Of a stretch of DNA of 64,000 nt, positions 23,208 through 35,525 are shown piece after piece (positions within the stretch are counted from its first letter, which is position 1; each line of letters opens with the position of its first letter). Source of the DNA: Choanephora cucurbitarum (lineage: Eukaryota > Mucoromycota > Mucoromycetes > Mucorales > Choanephoraceae); contig JAIWNI010000103.1 in NCBI GenBank assembly GCA_025331435.1, positions 36,237-100,236 on the forward strand, in the 5' to 3' direction. The notes below the pieces were generated by a model, which saw only the letters and a program-made list of their open reading frames with translations, was not told the origin of the DNA and searched no databases. A program made the position numbers and the translations under genes.

Positions 23208-25088
23208 TTATGAAACTTCCTCTTCAGAAAGAACAACAATCAATTTTTCATCCAGCTTGAGATACGATATCCTTCTGTCAATGTCTGATTCAACTATTTG
23301 AAGCGTATTTGTCGGTGTTGAACGTGAATGCATACTTTCAACATTGTAAAGTTCTCTGCTGTCAGGTACCATGATACGGATAGATTCATAGAGCGAGCGA
23401 CGATGCACAGGGCTTACCATAGTGAAATAAATTAGATTTGCAATAACAAAGTAACCTATACCTGCACCAATGACAATGATAGTCTTTAAACTGAGGTGAA
23501 CCATTATAACAGGCTCCACGCGCTTCACGTTAATCAAGAAACCTCCTGTAGCGATGGTGCTTGCTATCTGCCATACGCTTTCTGCTATGATTTTGAGATC
23601 ATTTGGAGTGAGCTGATGTAGATTTTCAGACGCACATTCTTTCATCCAGCTTTGAAGGGTTTGGGTACGGAAGTTCCAGTCTGTTCTACATTTCCCTCTG
23701 CTTCTGATCTCGAAAATAGGAACAACGGGTATATAACTGGCCCTGTTTTGTGCAACGTCGGAATCAGCATAGTAAGGAAAGGGTGTACTAGATAGCTCAG
23801 AGAATTGCTCGGTATTAGCTACATCGCCTTTGTAATCTCTGTAGAAATTAATGATTTTCTTGTTATGGACCACATTCCATATTTGAGAAAATGTATGAGT
23901 GCACCAATAATTTACTCCTGAAGTTGTGCGATTTAGTTCTACCGTACACAGCACCGTAGAGAATCGGAAGTCTTGATCTACATAGGATTGTATAGCAAAC
24001 GTGTTGAACCTAGAGGCATTGTTGGGGTAATTTAGCAAACTTTCCTGGATTAGGTTGGCTTGGGGTGAGGAGCTTTTAATACCAATCATTTGGCAGAAAA
24101 AACAATCTCTTATCCAGTCAGCATCTGTTGTTCCTGAGTGTGCGTTGACTGACTGCCATAAGAGCGAGGATAGTGTAGAGGTTCTGTGAATAGCAGTCCA
24201 TCTCTCTGCTCTATTGACATCGCCATTCTTAGGAAGAGCCTCTTCTTTTCTTCTGCCTTGTTTCAACATTTCGGATAGATCAGGCGTGTCCAATGGCGTT
24301 AGCTGATCACTGTTCAGGATATCGTATTTACCAAAAGTAGTATTCTCCAAGTTAGGTGCATAGGCGTTAGAGATAAACCCAGTCAGATTGTTGCTGTTCC
24401 AGATTTTGAAGGAAAGTCCTGTGTTATATTGAGTTTCGCTCCCTAGAGTATCTTTGGCTAATTGCAAGAATTGTGGCTTTACTGTTGCTGCAACAAAAGA
24501 GTCACCGAATGACACCAGCAGATCATCTTGAGAAGAGTCACGATAAAACTGGACAGGATGTAAGGTAGCTTCATCCCATATGATTCCTGCCACCCTGTTG
24601 TTTTCAGCATTAAAACATCCACCTATACGGCTGCAGAGAAATCTTTCAGTGGCACTTTTCGACATAAGAGGTTTAGAGAAATCTGGAAGACTGATTTCGT
24701 TTAAAGTTGGTGTAAAAATGTTCAAGGTAGATGAAAATTCAATTCTTTGAGTAAGAGGATAATAAAAGGTATCCTTTGGGCTTAATTTTTCGAGAAGCGA
24801 AGGCAAATAATTCAAAGCGAATGTTATGACCAGAAAGACGATACCGAGTGTATTTGTAGATCTTACACCACGGTCTCCAGTAGGGCCTGATGGATCAAAA
24901 AAATAAGACTTGGCCTTGCTTACAAGATTTTGTTGTTCATACCAAAACCTAGTACTTGATCCACCTGGCAATTTGCTGAAAATGATGGTTGTTGTTATAC
25001 CGAATGCAAAAGCATATGCCAGTCGAGCGGTATTAAAGATTGCAGATGCTGCCGGACCAGTCACATATATGGGGTTGATCAGAGACAT
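23208..25088 (-). CDS. Three-pass membrane protein of unknown, lineage-specific family
   Basis: Single exon of 626 residues from the ATG at 25088 (MSLINPIYVTGP); the frame is open further upstream but without an ATG. Membrane segments are predicted at about residues 15-40 (AFAFGITTTIIFSKL), 70-92 (LGIVFLVITFALNYLPSLL) and 545-570 (TIIVIGAGIGYFVIANLIYF). Between the second and third lies a domain of about 450 residues with several cysteine pairs (FLCSRIGGC, DCFFC, WCTHTF) suggesting an extracellular or lumenal, disulphide-stabilised fold. The C-terminal tail of about 60 residues is probably cytosolic. No known domain was recognised. The left-edge gene is its paralogue, and upstream sequence is also conserved between the two, so this is a duplicated gene with its promoter. 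Confidence 0.75.
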   Translation of the reverse strand: MSLINPIYVTGPAASAIFNTARLAYAFAFGITTTIIFSKLPGGSSTRFWYEQQNLVSKAKSYFFDPSGPTGDRGVRSTNTLGIVFLVITFALNYLPSLLEKLSPKDTFYYPLTQRIEFSSTLNIFTPTLNEISLPDFSKPLMSKSATERFLCSRIGGCFNAENNRVAGIIWDEATLHPVQFYRDSSQDDLLVSFGDSFVAATVKPQFLQLAKDTLGSETQYNTGLSFKIWNSNNLTGFISNAYAPNLENTTFGKYDILNSDQLTPLDTPDLSEMLKQGRRKEEALPKNGDVNRAERWTAIHRTSTLSSLLWQSVNAHSGTTDADWIRDCFFCQMIGIKSSSPQANLIQESLLNYPNNASRFNTFAIQSYVDQDFRFSTVLCTVELNRTTSGVNYWCTHTFSQIWNVVHNKKIINFYRDYKGDVANTEQFSELSSTPFPYYADSDVAQNRASYIPVVPIFEIRSRGKCRTDWNFRTQTLQSWMKECASENLHQLTPNDLKIIAESVWQIASTIATGGFLINVKRVEPVIMVHLSLKTIIVIGAGIGYFVIANLIYFTMVSPVHRRSLYESIRIMVPDSRELYNVESMHSRSTPTNTLQIVESDIDRRISYLKLDEKLIVVLSEEEVS

Positions 25089-26055
25089 AAGAAAGAGAGA
25101 TAAAGATAGAAAAAGACAGGACAGATCACTGAAACAATTAAGCAAGTTTATTCTATGCTATAAAGGCAGCCAAGTCATTTTTGGTCATCTCCTGTTTTTC
25201 TTTTATAATGAGTGTGACACAAGCTTTCGTATCCACCTATTTGTAGAGAAATCTTGCCTATATATATAGTAAAAAGTAGCTAAGTTTATATGCCATTCAA
25301 TCACTGCAGAATGTATATGTACAAATTCATGAGACGTTATTGATTTCCGGATACTATGCTCCACTTCGAGATACATGGGCTTGATTGTGCAAGATCCATC
25401 TTAGCCATCAACATAAATAAGGCTGGTTCCGTAAATTCGGAATTTCCTTAACCATCACCAATGATTGAGGTCTTTAGAGGTACATTTTTTAATAGATCCG
25501 AATTGACGCCACTCTGTCTTGTTCTATTTTGAGCGAAAGATTTTTTTCCTATTATGGGAATGGATCTGTTCTTTTTTTATTCTGTCAAAAGAACAAAGAG
25601 AAACTGAAAATTGTACTACCTCAGAACCAATCATTCACAATCGCTGTCTGCATCGGCAGTAAAACTTTTTTTGATGTAGTAAAACTCTATTTGATCTCTC
25701 ATAACTTCCAGAGTTCAATAGATGACTGTTATACATGTCAAATATGAAGTATTAAGCATTGTTTCTTGGGGTGGCTTGACTTGGTAGCTAAGACAATGGC
25801 ATTTGGACTGGATGCAGTACATTGAAGGATTGCATTATTAAGTCAACCTACCACTCTATATACGTTTTGTATGAAATCTTTGTTTCTATTGAAACATCAA
25901 TCCAAAGAAATGAATAAACCAGATTTCAAATTTAACATGGTGACAAGGCCGATTTGATCGGAATGAATATCAAAATACTAGCACGATAATAACACTCTTT
26001 TTTACTTTCAAAAGTAAACATTGATATCACTTGTTTGTAATTTATTTGTCTATGA
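25089..26055. other. Intergenic with promoter conserved with the paralogue
   Basis: On the minus strand a TATATATAG stretch (25260-25268) could serve as TATA box for the membrane-protein gene. Segments at about 25200-25250 and 25397-25433 match sequence upstream of the left-edge paralogue at about 1235-1285 and 1500-1535. The remainder is AT-rich without recognised features. Confidence 0.5.
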
Positions 26056-29000
26056 TTATATATTGACTTTACGGGCCAATTCACTCATCATGGCCAATAA
26101 ATCTTGAATAGTAAATTCAAGCTGAACACCTGCATCAGGATAACATTGGCGAATCAATGTTTCCATCTTTTCATGTTGGCGAATGAATTCTTCTTGAATA
26201 CCACGCCAAACGACTTGTAAAAGGCCTTCTTCCTCTGTAAAGTGCTTATCTACACGCTTGTAGAGTTGTTCCAGAGACTTCTTGATTTCTTTGGGTGGAT
26301 ACATCGTGATCACTCGACGCAGCTGTGTCTTGTTATAGTTCATATGGAAAGAGACTTCTTCAGGTGTGCTTGTATGCATCATCTGCTCGACACCCTCAAA
26401 AAACTCTAGTAGTTTACCAAGTGGACGTCGAATGATGACTTTGATATAGGCATTCAGACTGTTGTCATATTGTGCCTTGGCATGTTTGATCCATTTTTCA
26501 AGTACATGGAGCTTGTTAGTACGTAATGTATTATACATATGATGCATGTTTTCTATTTCAAATCCAAGCTTAGATTTTCTTCCTTTCTATAGACCAATAA
26601 AGATGTTTACCTATATACATGATGGTAGCATTTAGCTGTTCTTTGTCGTCACCTGTTTGATCACTTTCTCGAGCAATAGTATCTAAACTTGCCATCATGG
26701 CCTGAATAACTTTCTCATAAGCCTTGCTGACAGTGTTGCGAGTATCCGATTCAGGCTGCACTGTGTTGGCAGCAATTTCCATTCGCATAGCGAATACTGG
26801 GAAAGTTTTGAAAAAGGAGAGGATACCTTTACGCTTTTTCGAGGTCACCTTAGTCTCTTCAATCACACGAACTTGGTCAGCCTAGCAGACGTTTAATTCG
26901 AGATCAAGTGCAATGTGGTTTTACTTACAATAAAAGTTTCAAACATCTTGATGAGTCTTTGTAGAATGGATTTACATAATCGCAAGGCGAACTCTTGATC
27001 TGAGCCATCCCATTTCTCTTGCTGAAATTCAACTGCACCCATCATACTGACAGCTTGACTAGATCAAAATAAAATTAGAATTTCTTTGGATCTTCTGTTA
27101 GAGTACAATGATACTCACGTTGGGTCACTTTTAACACCATATTCCAATAAGCCGACCAAGTTAGGCTCTAATGTTTCAAAAATAATCTCCATCCAAGTTC
27201 TTTAAAGAAAATTGATATTAAACAAGGGCAATTAATGACAAAATTGACTTTTGAAATACTTACAAGACCTTTTTCGATATTTTTACATCTTTGATTTTGT
27301 CTCTTCGACTGTATAGATCTGATTTGTTGGGAACTTGAGAATAAACCATGCCACGCTCCAAGAACGATTTAGGACCAGAAAGTGTTTGGCCAAACAAGTC
27401 GCTCATATAGTTTTGTTCTCTACAGACAAGCATGATTGTCTGACTGATCATTTGTGCAAAGGCCTATATACACAGCAAATTAGTTTACTTGATAATGTAG
27501 CTAACTCTTCCAGGGTTTAATAGAAATAAAAACTTACATCATCGGCAGCCTTTTCATCTTCATCTATACTTGATCGTCCACTACCTCCGTTAAATCCTCC
27601 ACTTATGACGCCTTCTACAGATCCTCGAAGCATATGTCGATAACGATGTGGTCGAGATTCGTCACTACGTAAATTAGGCGCATATGCTAATGCCCTGGCT
27701 GGTCGAGATTCTTCTGGCTTAAACACTTGAAAAAAAGAAGTTTTTTTTTAATCAATTGTTGACATCAACTTCTTTTGAGCATACCGTATTCCAACTCATC
27801 CACATCTCTTTTACGTAAAGCTGCGTAAAAAGTGCGCGTACTATCAATCAATTCACAAATATCGCGTTCATAGAGAGGTGCCATATCTTGGGCATAACAC
27901 TTTTGACAAATGTTAGATGTCTATGATAGAATCGAGAGTACGAAGAACTTACTCTTTGGAGCTCACTATACAATCTCGGTTCCATCTCTTTTTCCCATAA
28001 ATTAAAGCCTTGATATTTGATCAGTTGATCTTCTATTTTTTCGTGAGGTCGAGCAACAATTGAGCTGCTACTAGTGATATTCTTTTTGTTGCCTGTAGGT
28101 GATGATCGCGATTGATGATCTGCATATATCTTGGCCTAAAATGACATACAAAAAGATTGAGTTCTTTCAGACTGAAAAAAGGAAACTCTATCGTTTATAC
28201 CTGATAACTGAATTGATCTTTTAAGAATTTAAAGACACGCTCACTGAACTTGTTGCCATAGATGTTGTATGTCTCTAATCTTTCTTGTACTGCTGTCATT
28301 TCTTGCAAGCCACTGTCCAATTTGGTTTTGAGAGCCTTCTGTAGAATTTCAGCAGCTTCTTGTATATGAATCACATCATCCACAGTATCCATAGGATCAT
28401 GTTGCAAACTCTCAAGACATTTGCGGGGTATAGAGATGGCAGACTACAAGAAAAGATAAGACGAGTCAGTCGCTTCATTTAGAACAGGAATCGAATTGAC
28501 TTTTTATACCAATAAGCCATCGAGTTCAGTAATCAAAGTTTGTTGATTCTGATTTAGAATTTGAAGGGATCTGTTTTGTGTTTCGATTTCACGAATATCA
28601 TCACCCATACTCTATCAATTGTAATCCGTCAATGTTTCTTCTTTCTACTGATATAATGCATGTCTTTTCCCTTTCTGATACTTACATTGAGTTCTGCGCC
28701 ATAAAGTGATAACCAACTTTCCATACTATCCAATTCTTCTAGGGATCTATCAATATGATCGACAATGGATCGAATACGTTCATCTGATTGAATAATGGCA
28801 TGTACATTAGCCTAAGGAATTGTTTTGTCAATAAAGAAACAAGCTTATAGCTTAATGTATCCGTATGCTTTCTTTTTACTTACAGCTTCAAGAGCATGCA
28901 ATTCGCCTAGTAATCGTTTCTCGAGTGCAGCAGCATTACCACTTGCTTTCCAATTGAAATCAGTTAGTAATTCCTCTACGTTCATCAAAGAAGCCTGCTC

Positions 29001-30339
29001 TGCCATTTTCTCCTGAATTTCTTCGGCCTTCTTTTGTCTTCGCTTTTGTTCCTGCGCTTGCTTTTCCAACCTTTCCCGCTCTCTCTTTGCTTCACGAACT
29101 CGGTCGCGCTCTTTACGCTCATCTCGATGTGCTTGTTCATTCAGATTATTCTTTGGCGATTCTTCTCTAGGAGCTTTAAGATAAAATTAATAATAAAGTA
29201 AAACAGAAAAATAAAGACTATCCTTTCTAGAGCAAGACATTACATGGTTGAGGGGATGATTTGGGAACTGAAGTTGGGGCTTTGGGTGTCTGTGGTGTAT
29301 ATTGTTGCGGTGACTGAGGTGGTTGTGACGATGGGGTTTGTGGTTGATAAGATGCATGTTGAGACATTTTTGGAGATAAAGGAGGTTGCGTCTCGCTTAT
29401 GCGTGTGTTGATAGAGAAATTGCTCGATTTTGCATTGTTGTTATTGTAACTGATAGACGGAGAATAGGGTCCTTCCAGAGCTGAAGGCGATTGAACTGTT
29501 GCTTCGCTTGTATGATGATAGTTGTCATTCGTGTTACTTACAGAAGGTGCAGAAGGATCCGCCAAATCTACGTAGTCATATGTATCAAATCAACCACCCG
29601 TTCCACTCTTATTCACATATACAGTTGCTTACATACATCGAAGAGTTCTGGCTTCATCAATATTTACTAGTTTAGGCATACGCATACCTGACCTTCTACA
29701 AGACTGTACGACCAAATTGAGAATTGGTAAGGTGATTTGGCTGCATAATTTTTTTCTGGAAAAAAAAACTTACGTCAATGAGAAAAGCCAAAAAGATCAT
29801 TTTGTCTCTGCCTCTTTCAACTGCCCATAAGTAAGGTTTGTTTAGTGTTATTGAGAATTGATGTGCCTAAGATAGATCAGTCAGACACAGTATAGATTAA
29901 CAAAGAAAGACTAAGGTAAGGTGGAGAGAATTAGCCTTACATCAATAATTTGGATTTGCTTGATATCATCTAAGGACCATCCTTTGCTGACACTGAATGT
30001 GCCGTTTTGATTTCTTTTGACTTTTAATAAACGAATGATGTTCTTCTTTTCTATTTTAAGGAGAAGTTAAAGGAGGGAGGAATAGATGACATTTGGCGAG
30101 AAAGAACGTACGAGTGAGACACAAATAGCGTGGAGTTCCTTTGATGTCTTTGCTGCTTTCGGAAGACTGAATATCTTTATATGTCTTTACGTGAATTATC
30201 AATTTCTCAGACGTTCCTGTGTGTGTATATGTGTGTGAGTATATAAACTCGAGTCGATAATTGCTTATGGTCATGAGATAAGGGCTGTACCTTGCGGGAA
30301 CAAACTCGAGATTAAGGCTTGCCTCACTCCATCAGACAT
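26056..30339 (-). CDS. SEC3: Exocyst complex component Sec3
   Basis: I predict 18 exons: 30291-30339, 30112-30216, 29941-30050, 29774-29866, 29637-29703, 29244-29567, 28884-29173, 28686-28811, 28510-28611, 28201-28443, 27953-28135, 27785-27920, 27538-27725, 27264-27463, 27119-27199, 26929-27058, 26611-26881 and 26056-26552, summing to 1064 residues with every phase matching. The N terminus is the Sec3 PH-like, PIP2- and Rho-binding domain (VKRNQNGTFSVSKGWSLDDI; KPYLWAVERGRDK). A proline/serine-rich linker, a charged coiled coil (about 255-335) and the helical-rod Sec3 C-terminal domain follow. Sec3 marks sites of exocytosis and tethers secretory vesicles at the growing hyphal tip. Exon 5 placement relies on an acceptor (TACAG) at 29704. 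Confidence 0.9.
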
Positions 30340-30533
30340 CTTTCTTTTTTGTCGATTGAGAAGAAAAGAACACTATATTTAGAGTATGCTTTTTTAATAT
30401 TCGCTTTTCAGCAAAAAAATATATAAATTCGTTTTAATCGGAGACGTAGGCTCGTTATCTTATTGGAGAAACTTTGAATTTAGAATTTTGTACATCAAAT
30501 TCCTATTAAGCTGAATTAAAATGTCAATTTTTT

Positions 30534-30770
30534 TTGCAGGAACAGGGACAAAGGATTCCATATTATGATATAAAGATCGCGATTAACGTTGCTGAATATG
30601 ACGCTTTCAAAAGAAAAGCTGGAAAACTTTTCTTAGTTAAGAGAAATGAAGAGGAAGTCTTGAACATTAGTGAAGACGCCAATGTTGAAAAATATGCGCA
30701 GGATACTATTGTGTTAAATAAGATCATTACTGCCTGTAGTCATAACACTGACACCAAGTGAGTTGTTTCT
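30534..30770 (+). pseudogene. Coding fragment behind a consensus splice acceptor, next to a Tc1 copy
   Basis: A frame of about 75 codons begins at an acceptor-like TTTTTTTTGCAG (just before 30540) and ends with a stop at about 30761. The protein is well balanced in composition (EGQRIPYYDIKIAINVAEY type segments) and not obviously random. No upstream exon with an ATG was found before the divergent Sec3 start, and a Tc1 element lies about 100 bp downstream. It may be a gene fragment or the last exon of an unrecognised small gene. Family unknown. Confidence 0.35.
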
Positions 30771-30871
30771 GTGGCTCCAGTTGTCGATTCTCTATTGTTG
30801 GATGTTATCGATTGGCAGATAATATCTTTTCGCTCTGCTGTTATTTCAACATTAGAAAATCAGTTCACGTA

Positions 30872-32000
30872 CAGAGGGGTTGCAAAAAATAGGATAAAAT
30901 TTTGACTTCCGCTTCAAATATGTTGACAATGCATGGAACGATTGATCCCCTTTATCTCTTTTTTATATCAATATGGCAAGAAGAACCCGCGTAAATGATG
31001 CAGAAAATCGCCTTATTGTTAGATCGAGCCAAAATGGTATGAAAGCTAAGCAAGTTTCAAGAGCTGCAGGTGTAAAACTGGCCAGCGTCTACACACTTTT
31101 GAGAAGGCAAAAATTGCAAGGTACGACAGATCCCACTAAAAGATCTGAAGGACCTAAAAAACTCACTCCCAGAGTTCTGAGGATTTCTAAACGGTTCATT
31201 GTGCTCAACAGGAGAGCAGCTTTAGCTGAATTGACGCCCTCTTTGTCTGTCAAGGTTCATAGGGACACCGTTCGTCGTGCACTGGGTAGAATGTGTTATA
31301 GAAGCCGAGTAGCACAGAAGAAGCCATTCCTGAATGCCTTCCAACAAAGAGGAAGACTGGACTTTGCCAGAAAATAAAAGCACTGGACAGTGAAAGACTG
31401 GAAGAAGGTAATTTGGACGGTTGAAAGTTTGTTCGAAAATGGCGAGAATTCTGCTAAGGTGATGGTTTGGCGCCTACCGTTTGAAAAGTATTTCGCAGAA
31501 TGTCCAGCACCTAGTTTCAAGAGTGGTAGGACCTCCTGTTTATAGATGCAGATCTGCAAAAGATTGGAAGTTGGAGAAGGGATTGGAGGTGCTAGACTGG
31601 CCTGCACAATCGCCAGATCTAAACCCGATCGAAAATCTTTGAATGATCATGAAGCGACGAATGCAGGCCTACCGAAGCAGACAAGGGCGTTTCTCCAACG
31701 CAGAAACTCACCGGGCATGCTTACAAGAAGTATGGGACAGTCTCAAGCCAAAAGATTGGAATAAACTCATTGCAAGCATGCCCAAAAGACTTAGATATGC
31801 CCTTGCCCACAGAGGTGGGCCAACAAGATATTAACTAGCTACTAGCTCAATTATTTGTATGTCTTCAAAGCAATAAAAAGTTTAAAACAAATTCAGAAGA
31901 TTCCTCATGACTTTTTGGGCATTTTAAAATATTTAGTAATAGTTTGATGGTGTTTAGTAGGCCAAGATCAATGATGATGGTAATTTGGATTTCTGGAGAC
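30872..32000 (+). mobile_element. Decayed Tc1/mariner element (family A), right end lost
   Basis: The left end begins after a TA with CAGAGGGGTTGCAAAAAATA, matching the terminal repeat of the better copy at 48255. Similarity to that copy continues through the transposase region and about 170 bp of 3' flank, then stops near 32000 without a matching right terminal repeat. The element is therefore truncated at its 3' end, and its coding region has internal deletions. Confidence 0.8.
30973..31834 (+). pseudogene. Tc1-like transposase, broken
   Basis: The first 134 codons (30973-31377) give the paired helix-turn-helix N terminus (SQNGMKAKQVSRAAGVKL) and end at a TAA where the intact-length relative continues. 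The following DDE region is out of frame and lacks the segment carrying the middle of the catalytic core (about 240 nt compared with the copy at 48357). The C-terminal end (MPKRLRYALAHRGGPTRY) is recognisable at 31546-31834. It cannot make an active transposase. Confidence 0.85.
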
Positions 32001-32955
32001 CGCCAAATGAAATCCGCCATTTGGGACCGTACGCACTGTAATGTCCAAGTTATCCCCTAGATCCAACTTTGCTCTGGGTAATTTTATAGGTTCCAGTCTA
32101 GAATTTTTACAGTGAAAGAGATAAAGAAAGCATATTCAGTCATCGGTACTTCAAAGAGTAAACAAAAACAATTGAGTCATGTAAGGACTAAGGCGATCCA
32201 AGGAATTGTCTCGTCTGTCAAATTCGTCACACAAATCTGTCGCCAAGAAGCTTGCAAAAGAAACAAAAAACACTAACATGAAGAAGATAGTAAGAGATCA
32301 GCCTAAAAGCTGTAGTGTATATAGCCTCCACGGTACATAACAAGACGAATCTAGACAAAATCGAATGGAATTACTTGGCAATTATTGGTTTCTTTTTCTT
32401 TTGTTCTTACACATACATTTCATTTGACACGGTGTATACGTCCTAACGAATCACTTTTACCCTATCATCTCTTGCCTCTAACTTAAAAACTGAGAACTGA
32501 CATGCCATCCATTTCGGATGGATTCAAAAAAACATCTTAGCAGACAAGAAGGAGGCTACTATCTAAATTCAATTCTAAGAAATATCCAAATCAAGTCTAT
32601 GTAAAATACAGAATAAAAAGCAATGAAGAAGCTTAGTTAGTACCTGATTTGAGAGAAGCTCTAACAATGTTCTGTATACATGATGTAAATAAAAATGTCT
32701 CATTTGATCTTATAGTCATTCAAGTGTATAAAATTTGTTCATTCAAAGAGGGTCTGTGACCATTCCTCCATTGATGCTGAAGCACAGCGTAAAGTATTTA
32801 CATTGAGAGCTAAAAAGGTGGACATATATCATTATGAACAAAATCAGTACAATTGCTCTTTTTTTTTGTATAGGTCTGTACATAAGAATATGTATGCAGC
32901 TGGCTGGACATACATATGTCGGAGGTGCAGCACACACATTTTATTTCATAGGTAT
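32001..32955. other. Region downstream of delta-COP, no gene recognised
   Basis: This is where the C-terminal half of delta-COP would be expected. Reading the minus strand I found no mu-homology-domain sequence. A short plus-strand open stretch (about 32115-32275, KEIKKAYSVIGTSKSKQ) looks coding-like but has no start or partner exon. Confidence 0.45.
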
Positions 32956-34100
32956 CTACATATCCAGTGCGCCACGATTTCTGTGGCCAGCAGAGGGAGA
33001 AGATAAGGCAGGTTCTTCAACATCAGGCTTGATGGCTTCAAATAGATCAGCGGCCTTTGGTTTACGACCAAGTTGCATACCTCTAGCTTTGGAGGTGGAA
33101 ACAGGAGCACTTGTAGTAGAAGAAGAACGGCTAAAGAGAGGTAAATAAACAATTCTGTCTTACTCCCAATAGGATCATATACTTACTTGAAGGATGGAGA
33201 GGAGTCTCTCATAGAAGGCAAAGATTCTGTAGATGGAGAATATCCACTTCCTCCACCATAGCCACCCATATTGATATTGCTGGAGTTGAAATTACCTTGC
33301 ATGAATCCTTGTCCACGCTTCTGAGCTTCCTTTCTTTGCATCTCAAACTGCTTAGCTCTTCTCTTGAGCTCTTCTTTAGCCTCTTGTTCCTTGTTCTGTA
33401 ATAATGGGATGAATAAAACCATCTCGCATACACACTGTTCTTTTTCAGATAAACATACTTTGGCAATAATTTCTTGAATTCTTTCTTCATGACTTTCCAT
33501 TTCAATAGAACTCTTTACTTGAGACAAATTGACGTTTTCTCTATAGCCAACAGAAATGATTTCATCAAAGGCACATAACAATTCAAAGGCGTTTCGAAGA
33601 ATATAATGTTCATCACAAGAACGACAGATATCGGTAACGACACGAGCAAACAAGTGAAGAGACTCAATATCTTGCAGAATATTGGACTGTCCCAAATGTG
33701 TAAATAGCTTACACTAACCAAATTCTCTTTTGTGTATACATGAATTACCTGACGGTTGGTGATGAGCACCATAAATAAATCATCTAAAGGTTGATATACG
33801 AAGCGAACATGTTCAGTCTCAACAGTAGTATGTTGTTGTCCAGTACTGGTTAGTTTGGGGAAAGAGGCCAAGATGCCTTCAATACGAGAACGCTGCATTT
33901 CGTGGAACTGACGGGAGATGACAGCTATAGAATAGATGAGTCCATGATGTTCTATGATTGATCGTCTGTACCTTTTCCACTTTTAGTAACCACGGCAGCA
34001 GCTAATACAACCTAAATGAGATTAACACATAAGACAGAAGTTAAAGAAAGAAACGTTTTGTAGATAAAAGCCTAATGAACTGAAGAGTGGCCATTACCAT
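32956..34100 (-). CDS. Coatomer delta subunit, short form lacking the mu-homology domain
   Basis: Six exons (34098-34100, 33972-34011, 33749-33924, 33459-33686, 33187-33395, 32956-33130) encode 276 residues with consistent phases. The N terminus [20 protein letters not shown] and the following longin domain ([39 protein letters not shown]) are diagnostic of delta-COP. The helical region ([19 protein letters not shown]) and the basic [21 protein letters not shown] linker follow. Then the frame ends at TAG (32956-32958) after [10 protein letters not shown]. Usual delta-COP is about 500-550 residues, with a C-terminal mu-homology domain that reads tryptophan-based cargo motifs; that half is missing here. 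The first exon holds only the ATG. It could be a truncated paralogue or a genuine short isoform; longin-mediated coat assembly may remain. Confidence 0.8.
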
Positions 34101-35525
34101 CTTGTTATGTTTGTTTTAATATAAAGTAAAAGGAAAGAAAGAGAGAAAAAGGGAAGAGATGATTCAGAGAGCGACGCGACAAATAAATTCCTGGCTAATT
34201 TGTAGACATTAGTGGTTAAATACTCAAGGATGTATTTTTTTTGCTTGATATTCGTTTGATTGCATAGTACAGCGATGAAGCCTTGTTGCTGTTTCAGTTG
34301 AGTATGGCTTGTTCTTTCCACGGAGACAGGTATTTGTTCCTGCATATTCGAAATGTTTTGTTTATAGAAATCAATCACCAGTGCAAATAGATGAACTCTT
34401 TTGGCAATATTGGCATATTTGAGAGCTTTTCATAGTTAGCAAATGTTTTCTTGCTACTGCTCACACCTGTAGCGCACATTTGTTTAGATGGATTTATGTC
34501 AATCCAAACAAAAGTAATGTAAAAGTGACTACCAAAGCAATCCTCAAGGATGATGATAGCCGGTAATGTTTTGCTCTCCAATGTTATCGTTTGAATTGGT
34601 AATGAAAGACATGTCTATATATTTGGTTGCTTTAATGCATTTATGTTCTTTTTTTTTTTGAAAGAGATATTATCCTCCTTCTTATCCATTTTGATGCATA
34701 AGGAAGCGATTATATAAATGCATTTTTCTTTTCCTTGTGCTTAATTGCATTAAACGAATAGTTGCACAGTTATCCTCCCAATTTAGGGAACGAAATCTAG
34801 GATTCTGGGAATGGTCTTGAGGAAGCCGAAATGACATCTGGTTGCATCACACACCAATTCAGCAGGAGCACCACAATGGTTTTTACAAGTAACAGAATCC
34901 TTGCTTTACCTGAAGACTTCATAAGAGTAAATACTTTAAGATTAATTAAACAGCTTTCTTTTCTTGAGGAAAAGAAAAGGGAAAACTCATTGAATAATGA
35001 TTTTGATTGTCTAGATGAAACAAAGGCTACACAAGATAGTTGTAATCTCACTTCACAAAACGCTTTTCGAAATCGAAACCTTAACTCGAAAGGATCTGAC
35101 TTGCATCGATTACTGGTACCCAGAAATTTTGCTTCATCTGGATAGCCAATCCTAGGAATAGGCTTTGAGATGATAGCACAAAAGTAATGAGCATGGAATT
35201 TGAGCTTTTAAATGCATGAACAATTTCATACAACAGAATCAATTGAGCACCTGTCTTTTGTAAGATTATTTCTTCCAATTCAACAAAAAGATACAAACAC
35301 TGACCTCCAAGCCAAAAAGACAAAAAAATATAATTAGAAAAAAGTAAATGCTTAGCTTTTTAATGTGCGTGAATGTTTATATAAATATGTTTTCTACAAT
35401 TAAGGTAATGTTAGCTATATCTTTTTGATATAGCGTGATAGCAAGAAAAAAGAGAGAGAGAGAGAGAGAAAAAAAGGGAGGGAGAGAAGGTGATATTACA
35501 TTTTTTCAAAAAAAAAAGCCATGAT
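34101..35525. other. Intergenic, no gene recognised
   Basis: Overlapping ORFs of about 80-105 codons on both strands (34797-35323) show no motif. GA-rich repeats (about 35447-35490) flank the importin 3' end. No RNA gene was seen. Confidence 0.45.

Noticed and set aside
29641..29760. Apparent stop in Sec3 between exons 4 and 5
   Set aside because: Using the TACAG acceptor at 29704 instead of earlier AGs keeps phase and restores the conserved reading frame.
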